Source: Gemmatimonadota bacterium (GTDB lineage: Bacteria; Gemmatimonadota; Gemmatimonadetes; Longimicrobiales; Longimicrobiaceae). Taken from it: a stretch of 57,297 nucleotides of DNA. The notes under the pieces are model-generated. The model saw only the letters and a program-made list of their open reading frames with translations. It searched no databases and was not told the origin of the DNA. The stretch lies in NCBI GenBank assembly GCA_007118565.1, contig SKRI01000176.1, positions 1-57,297 of the forward strand. Reading direction: 5' to 3'. Position numbers and translations under genes: made by a program. Positions 49,605 through 57,297 of this stretch are shown piece after piece (position 1 is the first letter of the stretch; each line of letters starts with the position of its first letter).

Positions 49605-51922
49605 CGCTTCACCTCCTCGGCCTCGGGCCCGGCCGGCCGATGACGACGCCCGCGGAAGAGGGCGTACGCGCCGAACGCGGCAATCCCGAGCACGAAAATC
49701 TCCCCGAGGGTGTCCATCCCCCGGAAGTCGACCAGGATCACGTTCACCACGTTACGGCCCTCCGCGATCGGGAGCGCCAGGCGGATCTGCTCGTACCCGG
49801 CCCGCTCCGCCACATGGTAGGAGCCCGCCGCCCAGGCGAGGGCCCCCATGGTCAGGCCGACCACCACGGCGACGACGCCGTGGACCACCCGCCGGCGGAC
49901 GCTGCGGATATCGTCGCCGAGCTCGGGCATCCGCCGGAAGATGAGGAGCAGGAGGATCACCGAGACCGTCTCCACCAGGAGCTGGGTGAGCGCAAGGTCG
50001 GGGGCACGGAAGAAGACGTAGAAGACGGCCATGCCGTAGCCGACCACCGCCATCATCACCGCCTTCGGGATCCGCTTCCGGAGCGTCACCGTGAAGACCG
50101 CCGCGATGGCGACGACCAGCGCGGGGAACCAGGCGAACTCGGGGTTCGGCCCCCACACCAGTCCGTGGTCGAAGAGCGTCCTGCCGGAGAAGGCGACGCC
50201 TCCGATGACCACGGCGATGGCGACGAGGAGGATGATGCTCCCGTAGCGCGGGTGCCCCCCGAGCTGCAGCATGCGGGAGAGCGAGGACGCATGCGCCAGC
50301 GTTCCCGACACGAGCCCCTCCCCGCCGCGTTGCACGCTCGGGAGCTTGGAAAGGAACGGGGTGGCGGCGATTGCCCGCCAGTGGCGGTAGCCGAAGTAGC
50401 CTGCAACCAGCATGGCCAGGGTGATGACGAGCTTCACGTCCAGATACTGCCAGAACGCCACACCCTGCCAGGTGGTGCCTGGCTCGACCACCTGCCCGAG
50501 GTACCAGGCGGGGATCACGCCGCCCACGACCTGGGGAAGGAGGAGGAGGGCGGGCACCACGAGGAGCCAGATCGAAATCTTGTTACGCGGGTAGCCGCGG
50601 CCCGTGGGGGGCTCCTCGCTGCCGAAGAAGACGCCGGCCCAGAGCTTCAGCGCGTAGATCACGGCCAGCGTGCTGGCCAGCACCGTGATCACCAGCGCCA
50701 GCGTCAGCCCCTCGATGGGCCCCTCGGCCACAGCGTAGAAGAAGGTGTCCTTCGCCATGAAGCCGAGCAGGAAGGGCATGCCGATCATGGCGAAGGCGCC
50801 GATCCCGATCAGGGTGGCGCCCAACTTCTCGCGGCCGATCCATCGCTCCTTCTCGAGGATGGCGAGGTCCCGCGAGCCCATCGCCTTCTCCATCCACCCG
50901 ATCAGGAGGAAGAGGGATGACTTGTAGAGAGCATGGTTGAGGATGTTGACCAGCTCCCCCTCCAGGCCGACGCGCGCGTAGAAGCCGTACAGCGCGGTGA
51001 GGACCCCGAGGTAGGCGACCGTGCTGTGCGCGAGGAGCTGCTTGAGATCGCTGGACTTGACCGCGTTCCATCCCGCCACAAGGAAGGTGATCAGCCCGAT
51101 GGTGGCGAGCGTGGGGAGCCAGATGGCCGCCTCCGAGAAGATCGGGAACATCCTGCCCAGCAGGAAGACGCCCGCCTTGACCATGGTGGCCGAGTGCAGG
51201 TAGGCGCTGATCGGCGCCGGCGCGGCCATTGCCCCCGGCAGCCAGAAGTGGAAGGGGAACTGCGCGCTCTTGGTGAACGCGCCGAGGAAGATCAGGATGA
51301 GCGGGATCGTGTGCCGCGGGTCGGCCACGATCTCCCCGGACATCGCGTACAGCTCCGTCAGGTTGTACGTCCCGGCCAGCTGCCCCAGGAGGACGATGCC
51401 GACGAGCAGCGCAAGCCCGCCCACCCCCGTTACCAGGAACGCCTGCAATGCGCCCTTCCGCCCCTCCTCCTTGCCGAAGTCGATCCCGATCAGGAGGAAC
51501 GAGGTGATGGTCGTCAGCTCCCAGAAGACGAAGAGCAGGAGCAGGCTGTCGGCGAGGACGATGCCGAGCATCGACCCCATGAAGGAGAGGAGGAGGAACC
51601 AGAACCACCCGGTGGCGTCCTCCTTAAGGTAGTAGCGGGAGTACTGGACGATTCCGAGGCCGATGATGCCGATCAGCATCACGAAGAAGGCCCCGAGCCG
51701 GTTGACGAAGAGGTCGGCCGTGAGGCCGAGATCCGGGAACCAGGAGAGCGGGACGAGGATCTCTCCGCCGCCGCCGACCTCCATCCAGAGCGGGAGCCCG
51801 AGGGCGATCACCGTGGCCGGCGCGAGCAGCGCGAGCCAGCCGTTCCAGGGCCGCGGAATGACGAGCGCCAGCCCTCCGATCAGGAAGGGGATCCCGATGA
51901 TGACGGCCAGAGTCAGCAGCAT
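49601..51922 (-). CDS. mrpA: Na+/H+ antiporter subunit MrpA (with MrpB-like C-terminal domain)
   Basis: 773 residues. NuoL-like N-terminal part with VFWELTTITSFLLIG, TKSAQFPFHFWLPGAMAAPA, SAYLHSATMVKAG and LLAHSTVAYLG. The C-terminal part (about 610-770) has YVFFRAPDLALTQLLVETVS and NVILVDFRGMDTLGE, typical of full-length MrpA. Largest subunit; exchanges Na+ for H+ and helps alkali and salt tolerance. It is the first gene of the operon. No promoter hexamers could be picked with confidence in the 168-nt gap upstream, which holds a hairpin. Confidence 0.96.
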   Translation of the reverse strand: MLLTLAVIIGIPFLIGGLALVIPRPWNGWLALLAPATVIALGLPLWMEVGGGGEILVPLSWFPDLGLTADLFVNRLGAFFVMLIGIIGLGIVQYSRYYLKEDATGWFWFLLLSFMGSMLGIVLADSLLLLFVFWELTTITSFLLIGIDFGKEEGRKGALQAFLVTGVGGLALLVGIVLLGQLAGTYNLTELYAMSGEIVADPRHTIPLILIFLGAFTKSAQFPFHFWLPGAMAAPAPISAYLHSATMVKAGVFLLGRMFPIFSEAAIWLPTLATIGLITFLVAGWNAVKSSDLKQLLAHSTVAYLGVLTALYGFYARVGLEGELVNILNHALYKSSLFLLIGWMEKAMGSRDLAILEKERWIGREKLGATLIGIGAFAMIGMPFLLGFMAKDTFFYAVAEGPIEGLTLALVITVLASTLAVIYALKLWAGVFFGSEEPPTGRGYPRNKISIWLLVVPALLLLPQVVGGVIPAWYLGQVVEPGTTWQGVAFWQYLDVKLVITLAMLVAGYFGYRHWRAIAATPFLSKLPSVQRGGEGLVSGTLAHASSLSRMLQLGGHPRYGSIILLVAIAVVIGGVAFSGRTLFDHGLVWGPNPEFAWFPALVVAIAAVFTVTLRKRIPKAVMMAVVGYGMAVFYVFFRAPDLALTQLLVETVSVILLLLIFRRMPELGDDIRSVRRRVVHGVVAVVVGLTMGALAWAAGSYHVAERAGYEQIRLALPIAEGRNVVNVILVDFRGMDTLGEIFVLGIAAFGAYALFRGRRHRPAGPEAEEVKR

Positions 51923-51970
51923 CTACTTCGGATCAGTCCAGCGGGGCGCGACGCGCCCATCGATCATGAC

Positions 51971-52002
51971 GTGGGGGAGCCACCCAGAGGCGGCTCCCCC
52001 AC
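51971..52002. terminator. Perfect 11-bp hairpin between the cupin gene and mrpA
   Basis: Arms GTGGGGGAGCC and GGCTCCCCCAC with a 10-nt loop. It lies 88 nt past the cupin stop on the minus strand. No T-run follows, so efficiency as a terminator is uncertain. Confidence 0.6.
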
Positions 52003-52090
52003 GATCGAACGGAGGCAAGATTCTACGGTGCGGTGGCGCGCCATGCAAGAAACGCGGCCGGCCGGCTGCCCGACAGAGGGGACGATGGGG

Positions 52091-52471
52091 TCAGCCGCGG
52101 TCCGGCGAACCCTTATCCGCGGAGAGCGTGAGCAGGACGGCGCTGTCCTCGGTGGCGGTGATGTCGTGCGCATCCCCGGGCCCGAAGAGGAGCACCTCGC
52201 CACCATTGAGCTCTTGGTCCTCACCGTCGGCCCGGTAGGTAAGGTGGCCGTTGAGGAGATGGATCGTCATCGGGCTGTGCGCCTGGTGGACACCGATGAC
52301 GTTGTCGGTGGCCATGGCCGTGAGGACCACGCGCAGGCCGCCCGATTTGGCGAGGGTGCGGCCAGCCCTCCCACTTCGCTTGTACGCCTCTTCGCTCCGG
52401 AGCTCCGCGATCTGGGAGTCCAGGTCGAAGGTGAGCATCGGACCGGTCAGGGATCGGCTGAGGGATGACAT
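52091..52471 (-). CDS. Small cupin-domain protein
   Basis: 126 residues with a single cupin barrel (about 40-120). The first motif is GVHQAHSPMTIHLLNGHLTY and the second is GEVLLFGPGDAHDIT. His residues for metal binding are present (HQAH, DAH). No fused domain. It might be a metal-binding dioxygenase-like or sensor protein; the substrate is unknown. It sits alone between the Mrp operon and an outer-membrane protein gene. Confidence 0.8.
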   Translation of the reverse strand: MSSLSRSLTGPMLTFDLDSQIAELRSEEAYKRSGRAGRTLAKSGGLRVVLTAMATDNVIGVHQAHSPMTIHLLNGHLTYRADGEDQELNGGEVLLFGPGDAHDITATEDSAVLLTLSADKGSPDRG

Positions 52472-52575
52472 CGCAAACGCTCCGGGTGCGGGTTAGGGTC
52501 GCTCGAAACCTGCAAGTGTGAGACCGATCATGCCATCCGACAGGCTCGATCGCAGATGCGATCCGGCAGGAACCG

Positions 52576-54714
52576 TCAGAACCACTCGACGAACCCGAAT
52601 CGGAGACGAGCCGAGCGTGCCTCATCCGTCGGCCAGAGGTACTCGAGCGTCAGCACGTCGTCGAAGATGCTCACCCCCACCCCGTACGAGCCACGGATGT
52701 CGGGACCGTCGGGATCGGTGGTGGCCACCGCGCCGATCCGGTCGAGCGTGGGGCGGACCCCGTCCCGGACATCGGACCACCCCCCCTCGCCGATCAACAC
52801 CAGGTGCGGACGGAGGGGCGGGATGATCCAGATGTCCCGGTGGAAGAGCGGGCGCTGGGTCCGGGGCGGCAGGGGCACGAGGAATCGCGCGCGCCCGAGG
52901 ATGGCCGTGGTTCCGCCGAAGGCGTTGGGCGGATATCCGGCGAGCCCCTCGGCCTCCCCGAAGCGCGCGAGCGCCTGAGGCGGAGGATCTCCCCACTGAT
53001 GAACGGCGTCGAGCCGTCCCGCGAGCGTGAAGGGCCCCAGCGGTTGCCGCGCGGAGAGGAGTCCGGAGAGCTCCTGGTACCCGAAATCTCCCAGCCCCAC
53101 CGTCCCGGCGAGCGAGGCGATGGTGGTGCGGCCCAGGCCGAACGAACCGGCGCCCCGCGCATAGCGGAGCTCACCCTCGAGCGCGGTGTGGCGGCCCGGA
53201 TCGGCCGGCGCGACCGGCTCGAAATCCTCGGTGGTGCCGAAGAGGAAGCGCTGCGTATTTCGCTCGACGGGCTCGTGCTGCTCGCTCCGGAGGGCGAGCG
53301 ACGCCGAGGTCGGTCCGAGCCTGCGTCCCACGCGGAGCTCGGCCCCGGCGGCGTCGTAATAGTCGCGCGGATCGAACCCCCCCACCCCGGCGGAGAGCGA
53401 ATGGATCAGATCCCACTGGAGGGTGGGAAGAAAGGTGCGCGTGTCCGGTAGCCGGCGGTAGGCGGCGGCGCGGGCGAACCAGACGGGACGGTCCGGCTCC
53501 ACGCGGATCGCGGGAACGGAGCGCCACCCGGCCTGCACCTCCCCGCGCGGCGTCCCCTCGGCGAAGGCCCAACCCCCCGTGCCGTAGACGTCCCAGCTCC
53601 GTTCCGCCGGGTCAGCCGGCTCCAGACGTGCGCCCAGCCCCAGGAAGAAACCTTCCACGCGGTTGTAGCGGAAGACGTGATCGGTACGATCAACCGCCAG
53701 GCCGAGGCGGAGTCCGCCCGGCGTCGCCTCGGGATCGAACTCGGCGGCCCGGCGCAGGTCGTCCCAGTCCCCGATGTCGAACTCGGCGGCGTCATCTCCC
53801 GCGCGCGGCGACCAGTCGGCAAAGGCTTCCTCGCTCTCGATCTGATCCCAGATCAGGCGGACGGGACGCTCCGTGAAGTCCGGCTCCCATCCGGTATTGG
53901 GATCGAGCATGGCGAAGTCGTTGACGATCCGCGCCGCAATGGTGCCTCCCAGGAGGCGCGAGCCGATGTGGAGCTCGATCCGCTGCCGGAAGGGGAGCCA
54001 GAAGCGCCCGTCCCAGAGCGAGTTCTCCACCTCGAAGAAGGAGGAGAGATCCACGGCCTGACCGCGGCGGCGTGGCTCGCGCGCCATGAAGCGCGCCCGG
54101 GCGACCGCCGCCCGGTCCACATCGAGGTAGAAGGTTCCCACCGCGGTGGTGCGGTCGGTCTCCGTGCGGGGCCGCACCCGCACGGGAACGACGGTGATCT
54201 GGGTTCCCATCGCGCGAATGCGCACCGTATCTCCCGCCTCATACCGGTAGACATCGGGCCCCTCCCGGCCGAAAGGATGGACGATCGCCGGCGTGCCGGC
54301 GATCTGCCCGGCTAGGAGGTCGAAGACATCGATGGTGCCCCCATAGAGGTGGGGAAGCACCCAGGGACGGGTGAGCAGCGAGCCGATGGTGTAGGGCACC
54401 GCCGCACGCACGCTCACCCGGTGCCCCAGCACGGTCTGCTCGAGGAAATCGGGTCGGTGCCAGCGGACGGTCGAGACCATCTCGTCGATCACCAGCGCCG
54501 CCTCCCCGCCGCGGGCCGTGTCCGCGGCCATGCTCCCGTGGATCCTGCTCCGCACGCGGGCCTCGTAGTCGGAGAGACCGGTCGGGATCTCCCCGCTCTC
54601 GAGGATTGCCCGCTCGACCAGCGCGCGGGTCGCGGGGGAGTCGTAGACGGGCGCGATCGTGTCGGGGGTCGCGGGAGCCGCGGCCTGAATCAGGATGAGA
54701 GCCAGATGTAGCAT
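52576..54714 (-). CDS. Outer-membrane beta-barrel protein of unknown function
   Basis: 712 residues with a signal peptide (MLHLALILIQAAAPA). The N-terminal half (about 30-330) is a soluble mixed domain with EARVRSRIHGSMAADTARGG and a TFYLDVDRAAVARARF block. The C-terminal half (340-712) is a run of amphipathic beta strands rich in Arg, Gly and aromatics, ending in F (RFGFVEWF). It resembles the surface-antigen/Omp85-like barrel class by eye, with no POTRA repeat recognised. The ATG at 54714 is chosen because it begins the signal peptide. Confidence 0.68.
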   Translation of the reverse strand: MLHLALILIQAAAPATPDTIAPVYDSPATRALVERAILESGEIPTGLSDYEARVRSRIHGSMAADTARGGEAALVIDEMVSTVRWHRPDFLEQTVLGHRVSVRAAVPYTIGSLLTRPWVLPHLYGGTIDVFDLLAGQIAGTPAIVHPFGREGPDVYRYEAGDTVRIRAMGTQITVVPVRVRPRTETDRTTAVGTFYLDVDRAAVARARFMAREPRRRGQAVDLSSFFEVENSLWDGRFWLPFRQRIELHIGSRLLGGTIAARIVNDFAMLDPNTGWEPDFTERPVRLIWDQIESEEAFADWSPRAGDDAAEFDIGDWDDLRRAAEFDPEATPGGLRLGLAVDRTDHVFRYNRVEGFFLGLGARLEPADPAERSWDVYGTGGWAFAEGTPRGEVQAGWRSVPAIRVEPDRPVWFARAAAYRRLPDTRTFLPTLQWDLIHSLSAGVGGFDPRDYYDAAGAELRVGRRLGPTSASLALRSEQHEPVERNTQRFLFGTTEDFEPVAPADPGRHTALEGELRYARGAGSFGLGRTTIASLAGTVGLGDFGYQELSGLLSARQPLGPFTLAGRLDAVHQWGDPPPQALARFGEAEGLAGYPPNAFGGTTAILGRARFLVPLPPRTQRPLFHRDIWIIPPLRPHLVLIGEGGWSDVRDGVRPTLDRIGAVATTDPDGPDIRGSYGVGVSIFDDVLTLEYLWPTDEARSARLRFGFVEWF

Positions 54715-54834
54715 GCTTAGCGTGAACCGTGGATGGCGTGCCGCCGGGAGCCAGGGTAGGGGCACGAGTGTTGCCGCCCCGTATGCAGATCCCGCGCCCC
54801 GTTCGGCCATAGTCCTCACACGTTACGAGCGAAG

Positions 54835-55071
54835 ATGCGAAGATCTCTGCCAGCCGCCATCGCCCTGACCGCCTTTCTGACGGGAGCCGCGGTCGGCTGC
54901 GAGAGCGAGAGCGACGGCCCGAGTGCTCAGCCCGCCGAGGGGATTCCGGACGTCCCGGTAACCGGGGGCGGACAGACTCCCCACGTGGAAGACCCGCACA
55001 TCGCGGACGTTCCGAATGATATGCCTGCAGACACCGCCCCGGCCGCGGACGACGAAACCCCCTACCCGTGA
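54835..55071 (+). CDS. Small predicted lipoprotein 1
   Basis: 78 residues: signal AIALTAFLTGAAVGC with the lipobox Cys at residue 22, then a short acidic, Pro-rich disordered tail (ESESDGPSAQPAEG, PNDMPADTAPAADD). No fold or motif recognised. It is transcribed away from the beta-barrel gene and overlaps the next small lipoprotein as GTGA. Confidence 0.6.
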   Translation: MRRSLPAAIALTAFLTGAAVGCESESDGPSAQPAEGIPDVPVTGGGQTPHVEDPHIADVPNDMPADTAPAADDETPYP

Positions 55072-55274
55072 CGCGGCCGTGGTGGAGGATGCTCGGCATG
55101 CTCGCAGCGCTTCCGGCCACCATGGCTCTGGCGGGCTGCAACGAGTCTCCGGCTGGAGACGGGGAGGAGGCAGCCGCCGCTGCCGAGGCGGCGCCCGAGG
55201 AGGAGCCGGACATCGAGCCCTTCGAGGGTACGTTCACCGTGGACACGGCGCGTATTCCTCCACGCGGTCAGTAG
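55068..55274 (+). CDS. Small predicted lipoprotein 2
   Basis: 68 residues: signal MLGMLAALPATMALAGC with Cys near residue 24, then a tail rich in Ala and Glu (EEAAAAAEAAPEEEPDIEPF). GTG start overlapping the previous stop. Both small lipoproteins have the same plan, but I see no sequence identity beyond that. Function unknown. Confidence 0.6.
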   Translation: MTRPWWRMLGMLAALPATMALAGCNESPAGDGEEAAAAAEAAPEEEPDIEPFEGTFTVDTARIPPRGQ

Positions 55275-55278
55275 CGAG

Positions 55279-55428
55279 TTGCTGAAAAAGGAGATCGCTC
55301 GCCCTTGTCAGCCGAAGGAGGCGGGGACGTCGCAGCGGGAGATGGCGGAGCGAAGCGGCCTTGCACTCCCGCGGATGGCTTTCCGCCTCCCGAGGGTTCG
55401 GGTATAGGCTTTTTCAGCGACCCGGTAG
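55279..55428. repeat. Dispersed repeat with inverted ends, copy 2
   Basis: Left end GCTGAAAAAG (55281-55290), right end GCTTTTTCAGC then GACCCGGTAG. The core shares CCTTGCACTCCCGC and CTTTCCGC with copy 1 at 37645-37778. It lies between convergent genes. Confidence 0.78.
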
Positions 55429-55438
55429 CCGGCCCGGC

Positions 55439-56365
55439 TCACCTCAGAACCATCCAGATGAACCCGATGTACCCCAGGAAGAGGAGGGCCCCCTCCCACC
55501 GCTGAAGGGTGAGCCGCGTGTACATGAGTGGCAGCAGGAGGACGGCGGCACCCACCATGACCGGCAGCTCGAGGCCATACAGCGCAGCCTCCACCGGGAG
55601 CGGCCGCACCAGCGCCGCCACCCCGAGGATGAGGGTGGCGTTGAAGACGTTGGAGCCGATCACGTTGCCGAGGATCATGTCGGCGCGGCCCCGTACCGCG
55701 GCCACCGCCGAGGCGGCGAGCTCCGGCACCGAGGTGCCGAAGGCCACCAGGGTGATTCCGATCACCGTCTCGGAAATCCCCACCGAGCGGGCGATCACCG
55801 TGGCCGACTCCACCATGAGGTGCGCGCCGAGGGCCAGCCCCACCGTTCCCAGCAGGATACGGATCAGCGTGGTCCCCCGCCGGGCCTTCTCCGTCCGGAC
55901 CTCGTCGCCCGCCTCCGGCGGGCCGCCGATCCGGGAGAGGTGGAGCATGTACCAGGCGAAGACGGCGAGGAGGATCCCTGCCTCCCATCTCCCGATGAGG
56001 CCGTTCCACCCGAGGATCGCGACCAGGATCGAAACCGCGATCGTCACCGGGACGTCCCGCGCCATCACGTCGCGCCCGACCGGCATCGGCCGGATCAGGG
56101 CGGCGATCCCCAGGATGAGCGCCACATTTGCGATGTTCGAGCCCACCACGTTCCCCAGCGCGAGGCCCCCCTGATCGCGTGCGGCCGCGACCACGCTCAC
56201 CACCATCTCCGGGGCGGAGGTTCCGAAGGCCACCACCGTCAGCCCCACCACCAGGGGGCTGACCCCCCAGATGGCGGCCAGACGCGTGGCGCCCGTCACC
56301 AGCCACTCCGCTCCGAGCAGGAGGAGGCCGAGACCGATCAGAAAGAGGAGGAGGTCGAGGGTCAC
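55439..56365 (-). CDS. Calcium/sodium antiporter (CaCA family, YrbG-like)
   Basis: 308 residues with about ten TM helices in two homologous halves. Alpha repeats: VVAFGTSAPEMVVSV with GNVVGSNIANVALILG in the first half, and VAFGTSVPELAASA with GNVIGSNVFNATLILG in the second. This internal duplication is diagnostic of the Na+/Ca2+ exchanger superfamily. GTG start at 56365. It follows the marC-like gene by 4 nt, so likely one operon. Confidence 0.95.
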   Translation of the reverse strand: MTLDLLLFLIGLGLLLLGAEWLVTGATRLAAIWGVSPLVVGLTVVAFGTSAPEMVVSVVAAARDQGGLALGNVVGSNIANVALILGIAALIRPMPVGRDVMARDVPVTIAVSILVAILGWNGLIGRWEAGILLAVFAWYMLHLSRIGGPPEAGDEVRTEKARRGTTLIRILLGTVGLALGAHLMVESATVIARSVGISETVIGITLVAFGTSVPELAASAVAAVRGRADMILGNVIGSNVFNATLILGVAALVRPLPVEAALYGLELPVMVGAAVLLLPLMYTRLTLQRWEGALLFLGYIGFIWMVLR

Positions 56366-56369
56366 ATGG

Positions 56370-57038
56370 CTACGTCCCGACTCCGGCGGCGCGGAGCACG
56401 TCGATGAAGATGGGGCGGGCGCCGTCCACGATGAACTGAACGGCGATGACCGTGACCAGAAGCCCCATGATGCGCGTCATCACGTTCAGCCCGGTCTGAC
56501 CGAAGAAGACGTTGATCCTGGGTGCCCCGAGCAGTACGAGGTAGACGACCGCGAGAACGAGCACGATCGAGAGGTAGACGATGCCGATCGCGGCCACGTC
56601 GTCCGCCTGCGTCATCAGGACCATGACGGTGGTGATGGCGCCGGGACCCACGATCATGGGGATCCCGAGCGGTGTGATCCCGACATCCTCCTTGGTCATC
56701 CCCTCCTCTTCCTCCTCCTCGGTGGTCTTCACCCGAGAGCGCTTGGCCTGGAGCATGTCCATGCCGATGCCGAAGAAGATGATACCGCCGGCAATGCGGA
56801 AGGCGTCGATGGTGATCCCGAAGAAGGTGAAGATGGTCTGCCCGAGAAGGGCGAAGACGAGGAGGATCCCCAGTCCGGTGAACATCGCGTTGCGGAGCGT
56901 CCGTCGCCGGTGCGATACGGTGTAGCCGTCCGTCAGCGCGAGGTAGATGGGGGTCGCGCTCAGCGGGTTGATGATGGCCAGCAGCGAGGTGATGCAGAGG
57001 AGCGCGAAGCCGAGAAGGCCCTCGCCGGGCGAGATCAT
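56370..57038 (-). CDS. MarC family integral membrane protein (NAAT-like)
   Basis: 222 residues with six TM helices. Family motifs: LLAIINPLSATPIYLALT near the N-terminus and ITPLGIPMIVGPGAITTVMV in the second half. A central acidic cytosolic loop TTEEEEEEGMTKED is notable. Once called multiple-antibiotic-resistance proteins, these are of uncertain transport function. The ATG at 57038 begins the conserved part. Confidence 0.93.
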   Translation of the reverse strand: MISPGEGLLGFALLCITSLLAIINPLSATPIYLALTDGYTVSHRRRTLRNAMFTGLGILLVFALLGQTIFTFFGITIDAFRIAGGIIFFGIGMDMLQAKRSRVKTTEEEEEEGMTKEDVGITPLGIPMIVGPGAITTVMVLMTQADDVAAIGIVYLSIVLVLAVVYLVLLGAPRINVFFGQTGLNVMTRIMGLLVTVIAVQFIVDGARPIFIDVLRAAGVGT

Positions 57039-57132
57039 GAGCGGAGCGGGGTGGGAGATGGAGCGCGTCGAGCCGTGCGGGAAGGCTGCACGGACGCCGA
57101 GGGGAAGTCAAGCGGATGGGGGGGAAGACAGA

Positions 57133-57154
57133 GGGGGCGCCGATCGGCGCCCCC
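57133..57154 (-). terminator. GC-rich palindromic hairpin after the SusD-like gene
   Basis: The arms GGGGGCGCC and GGCGCCCCC flank GATC, giving a perfect 22-nt palindrome 32 nt after the SusD-like stop codon. No clear T-run. Confidence 0.6.
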
Positions 57155-57186
57155 ACTTCCCTCACCTCCGTGTGCCGCGCCTGCGA

Positions 57187-57297
57187 TCAGCAGGCGACGT
57201 TCGGATTGATCAGGCACTCCGACTGCGGCAGCGGAAGAAACTCGATCCGCGGCTCGACGTCGGCAAACTCGCCTAGGCGTCGGATGTCCTCCCAGCG
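57187..57297 (-). CDS. RagB/SusD family nutrient-uptake lipoprotein, C-terminal end
   Basis: Only the last 36 codons and the TGA are in the window. They read RWEDIRRLGEFADVEPR then FLPLPQSECLINPNVAC. RWxDxRR and the LPxPQxExxxNPN terminus are hallmarks of SusD proteins from Bacteroidota and Gemmatimonadota, which bind glycans or other polymers at the cell surface with a SusC TonB receptor. The SusC partner, if present, lies beyond the right edge. Confidence 0.85.
   Translation of the reverse strand, partial: RWEDIRRLGEFADVEPRIEFLPLPQSECLINPNVAC

Noticed and set aside
46146-51922. Mrp operon as a respiratory complex I cluster
   Set aside because: NuoL/M/K-like subunits are present, but MrpB, MrpE, MrpF and MrpG are unmistakable and no Nuo peripheral subunits occur.

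Overview
The window is a contiguous piece of a high-GC Gram-negative bacterial chromosome. The combination of a RagB/SusD-type C-terminus at the right edge, many outer-membrane and lipoprotein genes, a complete sphingolipid-type gene trio and strongly GC-biased codon use suggests Gemmatimonadota. That assignment is an inference from gene content only. No rRNA, tRNA, CRISPR array, insertion sequence or prophage gene was recognised, and no gene-free stretch exceeds 300 nt; the largest is the 291-nt dnaN-dnaA gap.

Left part (1-15 kb): a partial PBP4-type carboxypeptidase, DoxX, a large FAD/Fe-S oxidoreductase, GluQRS, an outer-membrane protein, an amidohydrolase/hydrolase pair, and then a co-directional minus-strand run from 14942 down to 8421. 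That run encodes an NAD-dependent epimerase/dehydratase, a serine palmitoyltransferase-like PLP enzyme, a GNAT-fold acyltransferase, a GT4 glycosyltransferase, a flippase-like membrane protein and an ECF sigma factor. The first three match the bacterial ceramide trio CerR/Spt/bCerS, and the next two could glycosylate and translocate the product.

Middle (15-30 kb): giant NAD-glutamate dehydrogenase coupled to ligA, a redoxin, signal peptidase I, a two-RCK potassium channel, an HD-GYP protein, and a Mre11/Rad50-like pair whose ATPase carries a transmembrane hairpin in the middle.

Origin region (30-44.5 kb): dnaN, a candidate oriC, dnaA, rpmH, rnpA, yidD, yidC, mnmE, acyP, mnmG, parA, parB, an M23 peptidase, bactofilin and a Nif3-like gene. 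The dnaN-dnaA gap has an AT-rich block, a DnaA-trio-like run and several TTTTCCACA-type boxes. The dnaA promoter carries a DnaA box in its spacer. Two parS sites bracket mnmG just ahead of parAB, and a second tight cluster of five DnaA-box-like motifs lies between bactofilin and nif3. Replication initiation, segregation, ribosome/tRNA maturation, membrane insertion and cell-shape functions are thus grouped together.

Right part (44.5-57.3 kb): a zinc-ribbon membrane protein, a hydrolase lipoprotein, a complete seven-gene Mrp-type Na+/H+ antiporter operon read from 51922 down to 46146, a cupin, a large outer-membrane beta-barrel, two small lipoproteins, a Ca2+/Na+ antiporter, a MarC family protein and the end of a SusD-like gene. 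A dispersed repeat of about 140 nt with GCTGAAAAA/TTTTTCAGC-type inverted ends occurs twice, each time between convergent genes.
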